DNA from: Deinococcus sp.
GTDB lineage: Bacteria > Deinococcota > Deinococci > Deinococcales > Deinococcaceae
NCBI RefSeq assembly: GCF_018260555.1
Contig: NZ_JAGLBB010000001.1
Coordinates: 45,833-109,832 of the forward strand
DNA: 64,000 bases
Direction of reading: 5' to 3'
The translations under genes and the position numbers were made by a program. The notes beneath the pieces are model-generated. The model saw nothing but the letters and a program-made list of their open reading frames with translations. It was not told where the DNA came from and searched no databases. Within the stretch, counting starts at the first letter, position 1, and the number at the start of each line of letters is the position of its first letter. Below are positions 48,901-62,828 of this stretch, one piece after another.

Positions 48901-49377
48901 TCACCGGGGCCGTTTCTCCAGCAGGCCCATCAGCCGGGCGCCCCCGTTCCTGCCGCCCTGCGGTTTCAGGCGTTCCAGGCCGCCCACCCGCACGAACGCG
49001 TTTGTAACGGCCCCGCTACGGGCATACGGCGTGATGACCTCGCCTGCCCGCCTGCCGGCTTCGCCCTGACCGACCCAGGGTTCACGGTGGTGAGGCACGA
49101 CGAGCGACACGGTCGCGTCCCGCAGGTCGCAGCGGTCCAGGTCCAGCAGCGCGGCCAGCTCTGGGCCATTCTGCCCGGACAGTCCGCGGGTGCCGCCGGA
49201 CAGCACGCGCGGCCGCATCAAGGCGCGCAGGCCACTCAGGGCGCCGCCCATCAGGTCGGCCGGATACCCGGCGGCCACTAGGGTCAGGTCCAGCCGCCCA
49301 CCAGACACCGAGATGCCGGTCTTGCGCGGGTCGGGACTGCCTGTGGCCGGGGGCGGGGTGCGGGAGCGTCGGAACAC
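48901..49377 (-). CDS. hypothetical protein, 158 aa
   Basis: Not recognised. Gly/Arg-rich, with RLDLTLVAAGYPADLMGGAL and LDRCDLRDATVSLVVPHHRE suggesting a small alpha/beta fold. The GTG start at 49377 lies 9 nt after TATACT (49387-49392), which overlaps the divergent promoter of the YkgJ-type gene. It is 40 bp before the APH-type gene in the same direction, so the two are probably co-transcribed. Confidence 0.6.
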   Translation of the reverse strand: MFRRSRTPPPATGSPDPRKTGISVSGGRLDLTLVAAGYPADLMGGALSGLRALMRPRVLSGGTRGLSGQNGPELAALLDLDRCDLRDATVSLVVPHHREPWVGQGEAGRRAGEVITPYARSGAVTNAFVRVGGLERLKPQGGRNGGARLMGLLEKRPR

Positions 49378-49386
49378 GGTACGCGT

Positions 49387-49405
49387 AGTATACCCGCGCT
49401 ACGCT
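49387..49405. promoter_or_regulatory. back-to-back -10 boxes
   Basis: Minus-strand TATACT (49387-49392) serves the gene starting at 49377; plus-strand TACGCT (49400-49405) is 7 nt from the ATG at 49413. The two starts are only 35 bp apart, so the promoters overlap. Confidence 0.6.
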
Positions 49406-49412
49406 GCGCGCC

Positions 49413-50150
49413 ATGACGGACGCCTCACCCACCTCCCATTCCAACGTGACCGACCCGGTCCGGCACGGGTACGCCCGGTACGAGCAGCAGGCCTCGCGCT
49501 GGCTCGGCCGCTACACGCAGCAGGGCGGCCAGGTGTTCTGCGGCGCGGGTTGCTTCGCGTGCTGCAACATGCCCATCCGCGTCAGTCTGGCCGAGGCGCT
49601 GATCATGACGGCCGCCCTGAACCCCGAGCAGGCCCGCGCGGTAGAGGCGCACGCGCGCGCCGCCGTCGCCAACGCCCGCACCGCGCGCAGCGACGAGCAA
49701 TACGTGCAGCGCCACCGCGACGAGGTCGGGTACTGCCCGATTCTGAACCGCGAGACCGGCGGGTGCAGTCAGTACGCGGCGCGCCCCACCCGCTGCCGCG
49801 ACACCTTCAGCGCCTTCCCCGCCACGTACTGCGAGAGCGGCAGCCTGGAACGCATGACGCGCCGTGAGCAGGCCGAGTACCGCCGCGAGGTGGCCCGCAC
49901 GCCCGGCACCGACGGCGAACTGCACTTCATTGCGCCGCTGGAGCACCTGTCCGAACCCATCTGGGTGGCCGCCGCCCGCGCCATGCGCCAGGAGTGGGGC
50001 ATAGAGGTCTGGGGGGACTTCTGGCTGCTGACCACCCTGGGTGCCGACCCGAAGTTCATGGGGGCCGTCACGCGGGGCGACACCCGCGCCGCGTGGCAGC
50101 TCGCCTCCGGGCGGGGGCTGGCGCACCGCGCGCTGCTGGAAATGGAGTGA
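49413..50150 (+). CDS. YkgJ family zinc/iron-chelating cysteine cluster protein
   Basis: 245 residues. Cysteine cluster: FCGAGCFACCNMPI (near residue 45) and later YCPILNRETGGCSQYAARPT with RCRDTFSAFPATYCESG, the CxxxCxxCC...C...C pattern of the YkgJ/UPF0153 family, thought to bind Zn or Fe-S. The exact role is unknown. The start is set by TACGCT-7-ATG. The stop TGA is directly followed by TACGCACTGCG, a MITE-like end. Confidence 0.85.
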   Translation: MTDASPTSHSNVTDPVRHGYARYEQQASRWLGRYTQQGGQVFCGAGCFACCNMPIRVSLAEALIMTAALNPEQARAVEAHARAAVANARTARSDEQYVQRHRDEVGYCPILNRETGGCSQYAARPTRCRDTFSAFPATYCESGSLERMTRREQAEYRREVARTPGTDGELHFIAPLEHLSEPIWVAAARAMRQEWGIEVWGDFWLLTTLGADPKFMGAVTRGDTRAAWQLASGRGLAHRALLEME

Positions 50151-50180
50151 TACGCACTGCGTCAGTTTCGCCGACAACCA
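50151..50180. repeat. solo MITE-like end after the YkgJ gene
   Basis: TACGCACTGCGTCAG then TTTCGCCGACAACC, matching the segment at 23834-23863 in about 25 of 32 positions and starting on the base after the stop codon. Confidence 0.5.
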
Positions 50181-50221
50181 GGATCTACGGACCAGTCGCG
50201 CCCCCTGCTCGTACACGAAAG

Positions 50222-50254
50222 CAGCGTCCCCGGATGGAATGTCCGGAGACGCTG
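50222..50254 (-). terminator. tRNA-Val terminator
   Basis: CAGCGTC (50222-50228) pairs with GACGCTG (50248-50254) and CCGGA (50230-50234) with TCCGG (50242-50246), loop of 7 nt, 4 bp beyond the tRNA 3' end on the minus strand. Confidence 0.65.
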
Positions 50255-50258
50255 TATG

Positions 50259-50333
<75 letters not shown>

Positions 50334-50430
50334 GCTGCGGCCTGACATCTTACGGGGCGGCGGGCGGCGTTGCAAGGGGGGCGGTCACGCCCCATTGTGA
50401 GCGGAGGCGCGCGGCAGGTGGGTGTTCGGG

Positions 50431-50503
<73 letters not shown>

Positions 50504-50527
50504 AGGCTGGTTCCCGGCCGACACAAT

Positions 50528-50989
50528 ATGAATAACAACGGAAGTAACAATCAATTGATGCAGATCGCGCAGACCGCCCTGACCCCGCTGGGGTTCGAGG
50601 TTCTGGAAGTGCAGGTGCAGAATCTGGGTGGGCAGCCGATTGTGCTGGTCCGCATCGACCGTCTGGACGAGCAGCCCGTGACCGTGGAGGACCTGACGAA
50701 GGCCAGCCGCGCGTCGGAAGCCGAGTTCGACCGGGTGGACCCTATCGCCGGCGAGTACCGCCTGGAGTTCGAGTCGCCCGGGAGCAAGCGGCCGCTGACG
50801 CGTGCGCGCCACTTCGAGCGGATGCTGGGCCTCAAGGCCCGCGTGCGTGGTGAGGGTCAGGCCTTCACCGCCCCGATCGCGGCAGTGGACGGCGAGATGA
50901 TCTCGTTCGATGTGGCTGGTGAGCGCGTGACCCTGAGGGCCGGGTCGTTCCAGGCGAACCTCGCGGAGTTCCCGGACCGCCACCGTTAA
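50528..50989 (+). CDS. rimP: ribosome maturation factor RimP
   Basis: 153 residues. It helps assemble the 30S subunit. Motifs: TALTPLGFEVLEVQVQN, IVLVRIDRLDEQPVTVEDL and the conserved GEYRLEFESPGSKRPLTRA followed by HFERMLGLKARV. The ATG at 50528 begins MNNNGSNNQLMQIAQTALT; a longer open frame upstream covers the leader terminator, so it is excluded. First gene of the rimP-nusA-ylxR-infB operon. Confidence 0.93.
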   Translation: MNNNGSNNQLMQIAQTALTPLGFEVLEVQVQNLGGQPIVLVRIDRLDEQPVTVEDLTKASRASEAEFDRVDPIAGEYRLEFESPGSKRPLTRARHFERMLGLKARVRGEGQAFTAPIAAVDGEMISFDVAGERVTLRAGSFQANLAEFPDRHR

Positions 50990-51047
50990 CTCGGGCGGGG
51001 TCTGCCACGGGCGGCCCGCCCGGATTCTAGTAAAGGAAAAGAGTGAG

Positions 51048-52232
<1,185 letters not shown>

Positions 52233-52712
52233 GTGTTGACGGTCTCCCCCGCTCCCACCCACGCCCCAGACCAGCAAGCGCAGAACCGGCACGCGCAGGG
52301 CCAGCAAGCGCAGAACCGGCACACGCCGGAACGGACCTGCGTGGCGTGCCGCCGCAGGCGGCCCCAGTCGGCGTTCACGCGCTTGACGCGGGTGGACGGC
52401 GTGTGGAGCCTCAGCACGGGGCACCGGGCCGGGCGCGGCGCGTACGTGTGCAGCGACACGCCGGAGTGCTGGCAGGACCGCCGCCTGCGCCGCGCCTTCG
52501 GCGCGCAGGCCCCGCAGGTGGCGGCCGCCCTGACAACGGCGCTGACACCTTGCGGCGGGGAGCCCCGTCTGGTCACGGCCGCCCCCGCGCGTTCTGGACG
52601 GGGAACGGAGTCGGCCACGCCGCACCAGCCTCCTCAGCCGCCACAGCCGCTTCAAACGAATCAACCCCGCACGCTGCCCCCCAGGGGCCGTGACGGGTCT
52701 CACCGGAGGTGA
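52233..52712 (+). CDS. YlxR family RNA-binding protein
   Basis: 159 residues. The YlxR (DUF448) core is ERTCVACRRRRPQSAFTRLT and GRGAYVCSDTPECWQDRRLR (about 32-92). Unlike the usual 90-100 residues, it has an N-terminal extension with a duplicated QAQNRH unit and a long Pro/Gln-rich tail. The GTG start directly follows the nusA stop (TAAGTG). It sits between nusA and infB as in many bacteria. Confidence 0.83.
   Translation: MLTVSPAPTHAPDQQAQNRHAQGQQAQNRHTPERTCVACRRRRPQSAFTRLTRVDGVWSLSTGHRAGRGAYVCSDTPECWQDRRLRRAFGAQAPQVAAALTTALTPCGGEPRLVTAAPARSGRGTESATPHQPPQPPQPLQTNQPRTLPPRGRDGSHRR
52269..52323 (+). repeat. 22-bp direct repeat inside ylxR
   Basis: CCAGCAAGCGCAGAACCGGC (first 20 bases of the unit) occurs twice, separated by a short GCGCAGGG linker, and encodes the duplicated QAQNRH peptide. 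Confidence 0.6.
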
Positions 52713-52714
52713 GC

Positions 52715-54502
<1,788 letters not shown>

Positions 54503-54515
54503 GCTTCACCGTAAA

Positions 54516-54550
54516 GGCCGGAACCTCCGCGTGGGGTTCCGGCTTCCTTT
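54516..54550 (+). terminator. infB operon terminator
   Basis: GCCGGAACC (54517-54525) / GGTTCCGGC (54535-54543), then TTCCTTTG. It starts 15 bp after the infB stop. Confidence 0.75.
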
Positions 54551-54557
54551 GTGGCCT

Positions 54558-54853
54558 TCACTCGTTCGCGGCAGGCGGGACGAACAGTCGCCAGTGATCG
54601 TCACGCAGGCGGGTGTTGCGGGCGGGCGCGGGTTCCAGGGTCACGGTGAAGGGAACGCCGTCCTCCTGGCCGGTCAGGGTGAGTTGAGAGTCCTGCCCGT
54701 CAGGGGCGGTCCGGTCTCGCCCGCCAGCCGCCGCGCCAGGGGCGTCAGGGTCACGCCGTACCAGCTCAGGAGGGTCAGCAGCAGCCAGCACGCCAGCCAG
54801 CGAACACCCAGTCCGGACGGGACGCGGGCGGTCTTGAGGGTAAAGGCAGTCAC
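54558..54853 (-). pseudogene. small membrane protein gene split by a frameshift
   Basis: From the GTG at 54853 one frame reads TAFTLKTARVPSGLGVRW, a membrane segment LACWLLLTLLSWYGVTL and TPLARRLAGETGPP, then hits TGA. Shifting by one base near GGACCGCCCC restores a second frame reading DGQDSQLTLTGQEDGVPFTV and later RLRDDHWRLFVPPAANE before its own stop at 54558. Together they make a plausible one-pass membrane protein. Either a true frameshift or a sequencing error in the C-run. CACAAT lies 7 nt before the GTG, near the leaderless pattern. Confidence 0.5.
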
Positions 54854-54952
54854 CCTACCGATTGTGCCTGCCCGCTGACGGCGTGGGCGCCTCACATGAC
54901 CACCCCCCCGCCACGGGGACGGGGGGCTTCTGGAGGGATCAGGGTGCGGGGT

Positions 54953-55564
54953 TCAGGTGCCGCGGGTGGTATCACTGCCAGCGGCGCTGCCCTGATTGAC
55001 ACGGCCCTGGCCGGTGCTGCCCTGATCCGCGCTGCCGGCCGGAGCGCCGGGCTGCTGACCGCGCGGGCCACACCGACCGTCGCCGCCACGGGGGCCGCCG
55101 CCGTCACGGGGTCCATGGTCGCCGCGGCCGGCGGGGCCACGGCCGCCGAACGCGAAGGGGTTCTCCGCGAGGCGCGTTTTCATGTCGGCGGCGCGGTCGG
55201 CGGGGATGTCCCCGGCCTTCACGGCGGCGTCAATGGTGGTCGTTCCGGCCTTCAGAGCGGCGGCCTGGAGCTTGCCGGGGGTGGTGTTCAGCTGCGCTGC
55301 GAGGTTCTTGATGAAAGTGTCAGTGTAGTTGGTGCCGCTGCGAGTGGCGCGGTCCGCCTGGCCCTGCGTCTGTCCGCGCTGGGTCTGGCCCTTCTGGATC
55401 TGGCCGGGCTGGGTGGGTTTCACGCGCTGCGGCGCCTGGGCGGCGATGTCAGTGCCAGTGGTGTCGGCGGTGCTGACGCTGCCCTGCTGGGCGAATACGA
55501 GGCCCACGGTCAGGGGCAGGGCGGCCAGGGCGATCAGGGGCAGGCGTTTCAGTCGGTTCTTCAT
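54953..55564 (-). CDS. secreted Gly/Arg-rich hypothetical protein
   Basis: 203 residues. Signal peptide (KRLPLIALAALPLTVGLVFA), then a low-complexity Gln/Thr/Gly segment (QKGQTQRGQTQGQADRA). A folded stretch follows: YTDTFIKNLAAQLNTTPGKL and ATTTIDAAVKAG-like KAGTTTIDAAVKAGDIPADR, ending ADMKTRLAENPFAFG. The tail is Gly/Arg/Asp-rich and highly charged. The middle resembles helical stress or adhesion domains, but I cannot name it. The ATG at 55564 has an upstream GGAG. Confidence 0.6.
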   Translation of the reverse strand: MKNRLKRLPLIALAALPLTVGLVFAQQGSVSTADTTGTDIAAQAPQRVKPTQPGQIQKGQTQRGQTQGQADRATRSGTNYTDTFIKNLAAQLNTTPGKLQAAALKAGTTTIDAAVKAGDIPADRAADMKTRLAENPFAFGGRGPAGRGDHGPRDGGGPRGGDGRCGPRGQQPGAPAGSADQGSTGQGRVNQGSAAGSDTTRGT

Positions 55565-55810
55565 GGGGTCACGCTCCGTGCTGGTTGGGTGGAGGTCCGG
55601 GGTGCGGCGCGGGCCGTTCACGAGACGGCGGGCGCGGCGAGGCCGGGCGGGTAGATGGGGGTGTGGTGCGGCGCGTGGCTGACTCCGGAGCTCGGCCACA
55701 CCGGCAGTCTGCCCAGAACGTGTTAAGGGGCCGCTAACGACCAGGGCCAGGGCTGAAGACCTGGGGCGCGCATGGTGTGCGGGTGGGATCGGGACAGGGC
55801 GCGGGTCTGG

Positions 55811-55816
55811 TATGCT
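55811..55816 (+). promoter_or_regulatory. -10 box TATGCT for the small membrane protein gene
   Basis: TATGCT, 8 nt, then the TTG at 55825; no RBS. It decides a start that a scan for ATG/GTG would miss. Confidence 0.5.
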
Positions 55817-55824
55817 GCGGCGCT

Positions 55825-56169
55825 TTGAACCGTCTGCCGTCTTCCGTCCGTGCGTGGCAGGTGCACCTGCATGCGTGGCCTGGGCTGCTGACGCTCATGT
55901 CGCTGCTGGCCGTGCTGCTGGGCACGCCGGTGCCCGCGCCGGATGTGGGGGCACGCCTGTCGGCGGGCCGGGTCGCGCCGGCGCTGCCGGAAGCCCGGCC
56001 GGCTCCGTCGCCACCGGCGCCGGTCCCGCTGGCCTCTGCGCCGCCGCCGGAACCATACCGGCTACCTGCGCCGCGCCTGCTGGCCGTGGTGCACCCGTGG
56101 GTGTGGACCGCGCCGCAGCGCCGCGTGGACCTGAGCGTGCTGGGGCGGCGCCAGTCCGACGGCGGCTGA
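55825..56169 (+). CDS. proline-rich small membrane protein, 114 aa
   Basis: TTG start suggested by the TATGCT box. The protein begins LNRLPSSVRAWQVHLHAW, has one membrane segment PGLLTLMSLLAVLLG (about 19-33), then a long Pro/Ala tail (PALPEARPAPSPPAPVPL) and a basic end. I do not recognise it. It lies between convergent and tandem genes without an operon partner. The real start and its existence are both uncertain. Confidence 0.45.
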   Translation: MNRLPSSVRAWQVHLHAWPGLLTLMSLLAVLLGTPVPAPDVGARLSAGRVAPALPEARPAPSPPAPVPLASAPPPEPYRLPAPRLLAVVHPWVWTAPQRRVDLSVLGRRQSDGG

Positions 56170-56297
56170 GCGGACGGCGGCTGGACCGCCGCTGCCTGCG
56201 CCGCGTGGACCCGCCCTGAATCAGCCCTCCCAAACGGGTGGGATGTCCCGCTTCCTTTCCTACCGCTTTCTTTCAATCTTTTCTCTGGAGTGTGTTC

Positions 56298-58592
<2,295 letters not shown>

Positions 58593-58609
58593 GCGCTGCT
58601 GCCTGAAGG

Positions 58610-58639
58610 CCGCCCCCGGATCACCCCGGAGGCGGTTTT
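58610..58639 (+). terminator. secDF terminator
   Basis: CCGCCCCCGG (58610-58619) / CCGGAGGCGG (58626-58635) with one mismatch, followed by TTTTC. Confidence 0.7.
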
Positions 58640-58697
58640 CATTTGATACATTGACAGCCAGATGACATATCACTCGACAGGCGAGGTCGGGTCGGGG

Positions 58698-58703
58698 TAT
58701 GCT
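58698..58703 (+). promoter_or_regulatory. -10 box TATGCT for argC
   Basis: TATGCT, 8 nt, then the ATG at 58712. Confidence 0.55.
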
Positions 58704-58711
58704 GCGCGGCG

Positions 58712-59761
<1,050 letters not shown>

Positions 59762-59863
59762 GCAAAACGTGAAAAGTGGGGTGGTGGCCTGCCCCGCTCT
59801 ACTTCCCAGGATGGCAGCGAACGGCCCGCCCGGTCCTTTCTGGCGGGCCTTGTACGGAGCCGC

Positions 59864-59960
59864 ATACGGATTCCGCTGCAAACCTCAAACGGGCGTCTGT
59901 TCTTCCGCCTGGCATCCGTTCCGACCCAATCGGAACCGCAGCGAATCAATCGCAGTCCGT
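59864..59960. repeat. MITE-like repeat, copy C
   Basis: About 97 bp from ATACGGATTCCGCTGC to AATCAATCGCAGTCCGT. The ends are inverted relative to each other (ATACGGATTCCG / GACGGACTGCG) and match copies A and B; the GGGCGTCTGTTC core is shared in inverted sense. It lies between convergent argC and the MBL gene and touches the MBL stop TGA. Confidence 0.65.
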
Positions 59961-59961
59961 C

Positions 59962-60807
59962 TCAGCGGTCAGCTTGCAGGGTGAATCCCCCCTTGGGGTT
60001 CTCGTGCAGGCGGGCAAAGGGCGCGTCCGGGTCGTGGGGGGTGCAGATGATGGCGTTCTGCTCGAACCACGCGCCCAGGTGGGCTTTGCGGGTTTCCAGC
60101 GTGGTGACCGGGTACAGGTCGTAGCCCATGATGTACGGCAGCGGCGCGTGGGCCAGGGTGGGAATCAGGTCCGCGACGTATACCAGCGTCTGTCCCTCGC
60201 TGCGCAGGACCACGCCCTGCTGGCCAAGGTTATGGCCGGGTAAGGGCAGGACGCCCAGGCCGGGGCGCAGCTCGTGTTCGCCTTCGATCAGGTCGAACAG
60301 GCCCGCGTGCCGGATGGGCTCTATGTACGCGGGAATGTAACTGGCGCGGTTGCGTTCATGGGTGTGCAGGGCGTCCCGGAGTTCCTGCTGCTGCACCACG
60401 TAGCGGGCGTTCGGGAAGGTCGGGTCGCCCAGCAGGGTGACGTTGCGCCCGGCGTGGTCGAAGTGCAGGTGCGTGTTGATGACAAGGTGAATGTCTTCCG
60501 GGGTCAGGCCCAGGCGGTCCAGGCCCCGGAAAACGGTCTCGTCGCGGTCCAGGGCGTACAGGCCCTCGAATTTCTCGCCGCCCTGATCCCAGAAGCCGGT
60601 CTCGATCAGGATGTTCTCGCCGCCCATCTGGATCAGCAGGGGATTGATGCGCAGGCGGATGCGGTTCAGGTCGTCGGCGGGCGCGGCGCGTTCCCAAAGG
60701 GTTTTGGGGACGCTGCCGAACATGGCGCCCCCGTCAAGGCGGAACTGTCCGTCGGTCAGCGAGTGAACCTGCGCGTGGCCGATCTGGCGGGTATGGGTCC
60801 AGGACAT
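59962..60807 (-). CDS. metallo-beta-lactamase-fold hydrolase
   Basis: 281 residues. Zinc site: THLHFDHAGRNVTLLGDP with HxHxDH, then LPGHNLGQQGVVL and VADLIP, the family H-x-D and later ligands. Closest by pattern to quorum-quenching lactonase / glyoxalase-II-like MBL hydrolases, but the substrate is unknown. The ATG at 60807 lies 7 nt after TAGCCT. Stop abuts MITE copy C. Confidence 0.82.
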   Translation of the reverse strand: MSWTHTRQIGHAQVHSLTDGQFRLDGGAMFGSVPKTLWERAAPADDLNRIRLRINPLLIQMGGENILIETGFWDQGGEKFEGLYALDRDETVFRGLDRLGLTPEDIHLVINTHLHFDHAGRNVTLLGDPTFPNARYVVQQQELRDALHTHERNRASYIPAYIEPIRHAGLFDLIEGEHELRPGLGVLPLPGHNLGQQGVVLRSEGQTLVYVADLIPTLAHAPLPYIMGYDLYPVTTLETRKAHLGAWFEQNAIICTPHDPDAPFARLHENPKGGFTLQADR

Positions 60808-61149
60808 GCGACCGAGGCTAACAGACGTTCGTTAGGGATAGGGCAGGAGCGGTGTTTACCCACGCGGGTACAGGTGTCATGCCGGATAAAGGTGCGGAAG
60901 AAATTGCGGCGGCGCCGCCGAACACTGCACGGGGGTAGTAAGCACGCATGCCTCTCCCTCGACCTGACCACCGCCAACGCATGTGTCAAGGGATCATCAA
61001 GGCTGCGTGGCGGGTGCGTAAAGTTTGCTCAGGCTCAGCACTCAGAGTGGGCTGTCAGACTTGACCGAGCCAGGGGGCACGGTACCCCATTGCCACCCCG
61101 ACCCACGATCAGAGCCACCCCAGCACCCTGCCACCCCAAGGAACCCGCC
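60808..61149. other. spacer between MBL gene and response regulator
   Basis: About 340 bp containing the divergent MBL promoter (60815-60820) at the left. No convincing gene; no repeat. Confidence 0.5.
60815..60820 (-). promoter_or_regulatory. -10 box TAGCCT for the MBL hydrolase gene
   Basis: Minus strand TAGCCT, 7 nt, then the ATG at 60807. Confidence 0.55.
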
Positions 61150-61635
61150 ATGCCCATAGCCCACAGCTCCCAGCCCGCGCTGCCGACCCCCATCGAGATC
61201 CTGCTGGTCGAGGACAGCGAGGCAGATATCGTCCTGACCCGCGAGGCCTTTGCGGAGGCCGGCGTGCTGAATAACCTGCATGTCGCCCGTGACGGCGTGG
61301 AAGGACTGGAACTGCTGCGCGCCGCCCACCGCGGCGGCGCGCAGGTGGGGGCCGGGAGCATTCCCCGTCCGGACGTGATTCTGCTGGACATCAACATGCC
61401 CCGCATGAACGGACTTGAATTCCTGCAGGAAATCAAACGCGACCCGAACCTGATGACGATTCCTGTAATCATGCTGACGACCAGCCAGGCCGAGGAGGAT
61501 ATCCTGCGTTCGTACCAGACCTTCGCGGCCAGTTACGTGGTGAAACCCGTCGAGTTCGGACGGTTCTACGCGGCCATCCAGGCGCTCGGACAGTACATGC
61601 TCACCATCGTGCGCATGCCGCCGCATCTTGGTTGA
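61150..61635 (+). CDS. single-domain response regulator (Rcp1/CheY-like)
   Basis: 161 residues, receiver domain only. Acid pair Glu21-Asp22 in LLVEDSEADIVLTREAFA, phosphoacceptor Asp80 in DVILLDINMPRMNGLEF, Thr110 in IMLTTSQAEED, and Lys132 in VKPVEFGRFY. The VEDSEADIVLT opening and long alpha3-beta4 insert are typical of Rcp1-type regulators that partner bacteriophytochrome kinases. No kinase gene is nearby. RBS AAGGAAC precedes the ATG. Confidence 0.87.
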   Translation: MPIAHSSQPALPTPIEILLVEDSEADIVLTREAFAEAGVLNNLHVARDGVEGLELLRAAHRGGAQVGAGSIPRPDVILLDINMPRMNGLEFLQEIKRDPNLMTIPVIMLTTSQAEEDILRSYQTFAASYVVKPVEFGRFYAAIQALGQYMLTIVRMPPHLG

Positions 61636-61651
61636 GCGGGCTGCTGAACGG

Positions 61652-61678
61652 CAGACGGGTTCCTGAGATTGCCGTCTG
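61652..61678 (+). terminator. terminator of the response regulator gene
   Basis: CAGACGG (61652-61658) / CCGTCTG (61672-61678), 17 bp after the stop; modest stem, no T-run. Confidence 0.45.
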
Positions 61679-61892
61679 TCGCTCTGACTCCCTGGCTCGC
61701 CCTCCCCGCAGAGCGAATTGGCCCCCCTGAGCATTTCTGCTCGGCCGTCACGTTGTTTGTGGCACCCATCCAAAGTCCTCTCCCAGAGCGCACCCTGGCA
61801 GGAGGCGGCAGGGGTCTGCGCTGGAGTGGCATGACGGAGGGTGATTTCCGTGATGATCCGCTCGGGTGCCTGGGTGGTGTGCGTATGGTGGG

Positions 61893-62234
61893 TCAGTCGC
61901 GTCTTCGGGCGCTGACGGCGATCAGGGCCTCCCAGCGGTCGGGCTGTCCGGGATCATCGGTCGCGGCGCGGTTGCGACCCTCGAATCCGCACTTCTGGCA
62001 GCGGTGCGTGATGATCCAGCCTTTCTTGCCGCTCTGCTCGACCGCGACGGGTTCCATGATGCCCTGGCAGGTGCAGGCGCGGTCGCCGGGCTGCACGTCC
62101 ACATGGCGGCTGTGCAGGCACTCGGGGCAGTGGTTGCGCACGCTGCCGTTGCGCAGCGGCTGGACTGGCGCGCCGCAGTGGCCGCAGGTGAACGGGTTGT
62201 TCGTACCGACCACCGTGAAACGCCGGCCGCTCAT
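61893..62234 (-). CDS. RNHCP domain protein
   Basis: 113 residues. Two zinc-ribbon-like CxxC pairs: FTCGHCGAPVQPLRNGSVRN with HCPECLHSRHVD and later RACTCQGIM with THRCQKCGFE. The string RNHCPECLHS is the signature that names the RNHCP family. Function unknown; probably nucleic-acid or protein binding through zinc. The ATG at 62234 overlaps the stop of the membrane protein upstream (ATGA), making them a pair. Confidence 0.82.
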   Translation of the reverse strand: MSGRRFTVVGTNNPFTCGHCGAPVQPLRNGSVRNHCPECLHSRHVDVQPGDRACTCQGIMEPVAVEQSGKKGWIITHRCQKCGFEGRNRAATDDPGQPDRWEALIAVSARRRD

Positions 62235-62734
62235 GTGCGGCTCCCCACGCGCCCCTGCGTGCGGGCAGCCCAGCGACTGTTCAGGAACGCACGGATGGAC
62301 GCCGTACCCACCAGCGCTGTACCCAGCAGCAGGTACACGAGTCCCGCACCACTGACCAGCCAGCCCTGCCACGCGACCGAGCCCGCCAGCATGCCGACGA
62401 TGAATACCAGCAGGCCCGCCACCATCGAGAAACCAACGGTCAGGCGCCACGCCCATACGCTGCCGCGCCACACCATGCCCAGCAGGAACACGGTCAGGCA
62501 GGTGTACAGCACGTTGCGGCCCAGGTTCTGCGTCTGACCCTGAAGCAGGCCCGCCAGAAACGGCGTGGAACTGGTCATCAGCAGGCCCATCAGGACCGCC
62601 AGGGTCGGCACGCGCCCGGCCTGCGCGAGCGCCGCATCGGGGGCAGGCTGCGGGGACGGACCCGGACGACGAGCGGACGCCTCTGTGACAGAGGCGGGGC
62701 GGGGGGGGCGGGGCTCGGGGCTCACAGCCTTCAT
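62231..62734 (-). CDS. four-helix membrane protein, hypothetical
   Basis: 167 residues. A Pro/Ala-rich N-terminus of about 40 residues is followed by four hydrophobic segments (around 42-62, 73-92, 97-117, 124-144). No motif. It overlaps the RNHCP gene by 4 bp and is likely its partner. No promoter box is obvious. Confidence 0.65.
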   Translation of the reverse strand: MKAVSPEPRPPRPASVTEASARRPGPSPQPAPDAALAQAGRVPTLAVLMGLLMTSSTPFLAGLLQGQTQNLGRNVLYTCLTVFLLGMVWRGSVWAWRLTVGFSMVAGLLVFIVGMLAGSVAWQGWLVSGAGLVYLLLGTALVGTASIRAFLNSRWAARTQGRVGSRT

Positions 62735-62816
62735 TTCATCACACCGACGCGCCGCAGACGGGGGCGGAGGTCACCAGCGCACGCGGTAGCGTGCTCCGCG
62801 AGGGGAGCGCGTGCCG

Positions 62817-62822
62817 TAGCCT
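62817..62822 (+). promoter_or_regulatory. -10 box TAGCCT for the MOSC gene
   Basis: TAGCCT, 6 nt, then the ATG at 62829. Confidence 0.55.
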
Positions 62823-62828
62823 GCGGGC

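Noticed and set aside
54896..55654. 252-codon rightward frame
   Set aside because: Antisense to the secreted Gly/Arg-rich protein, whose signal peptide is clear.
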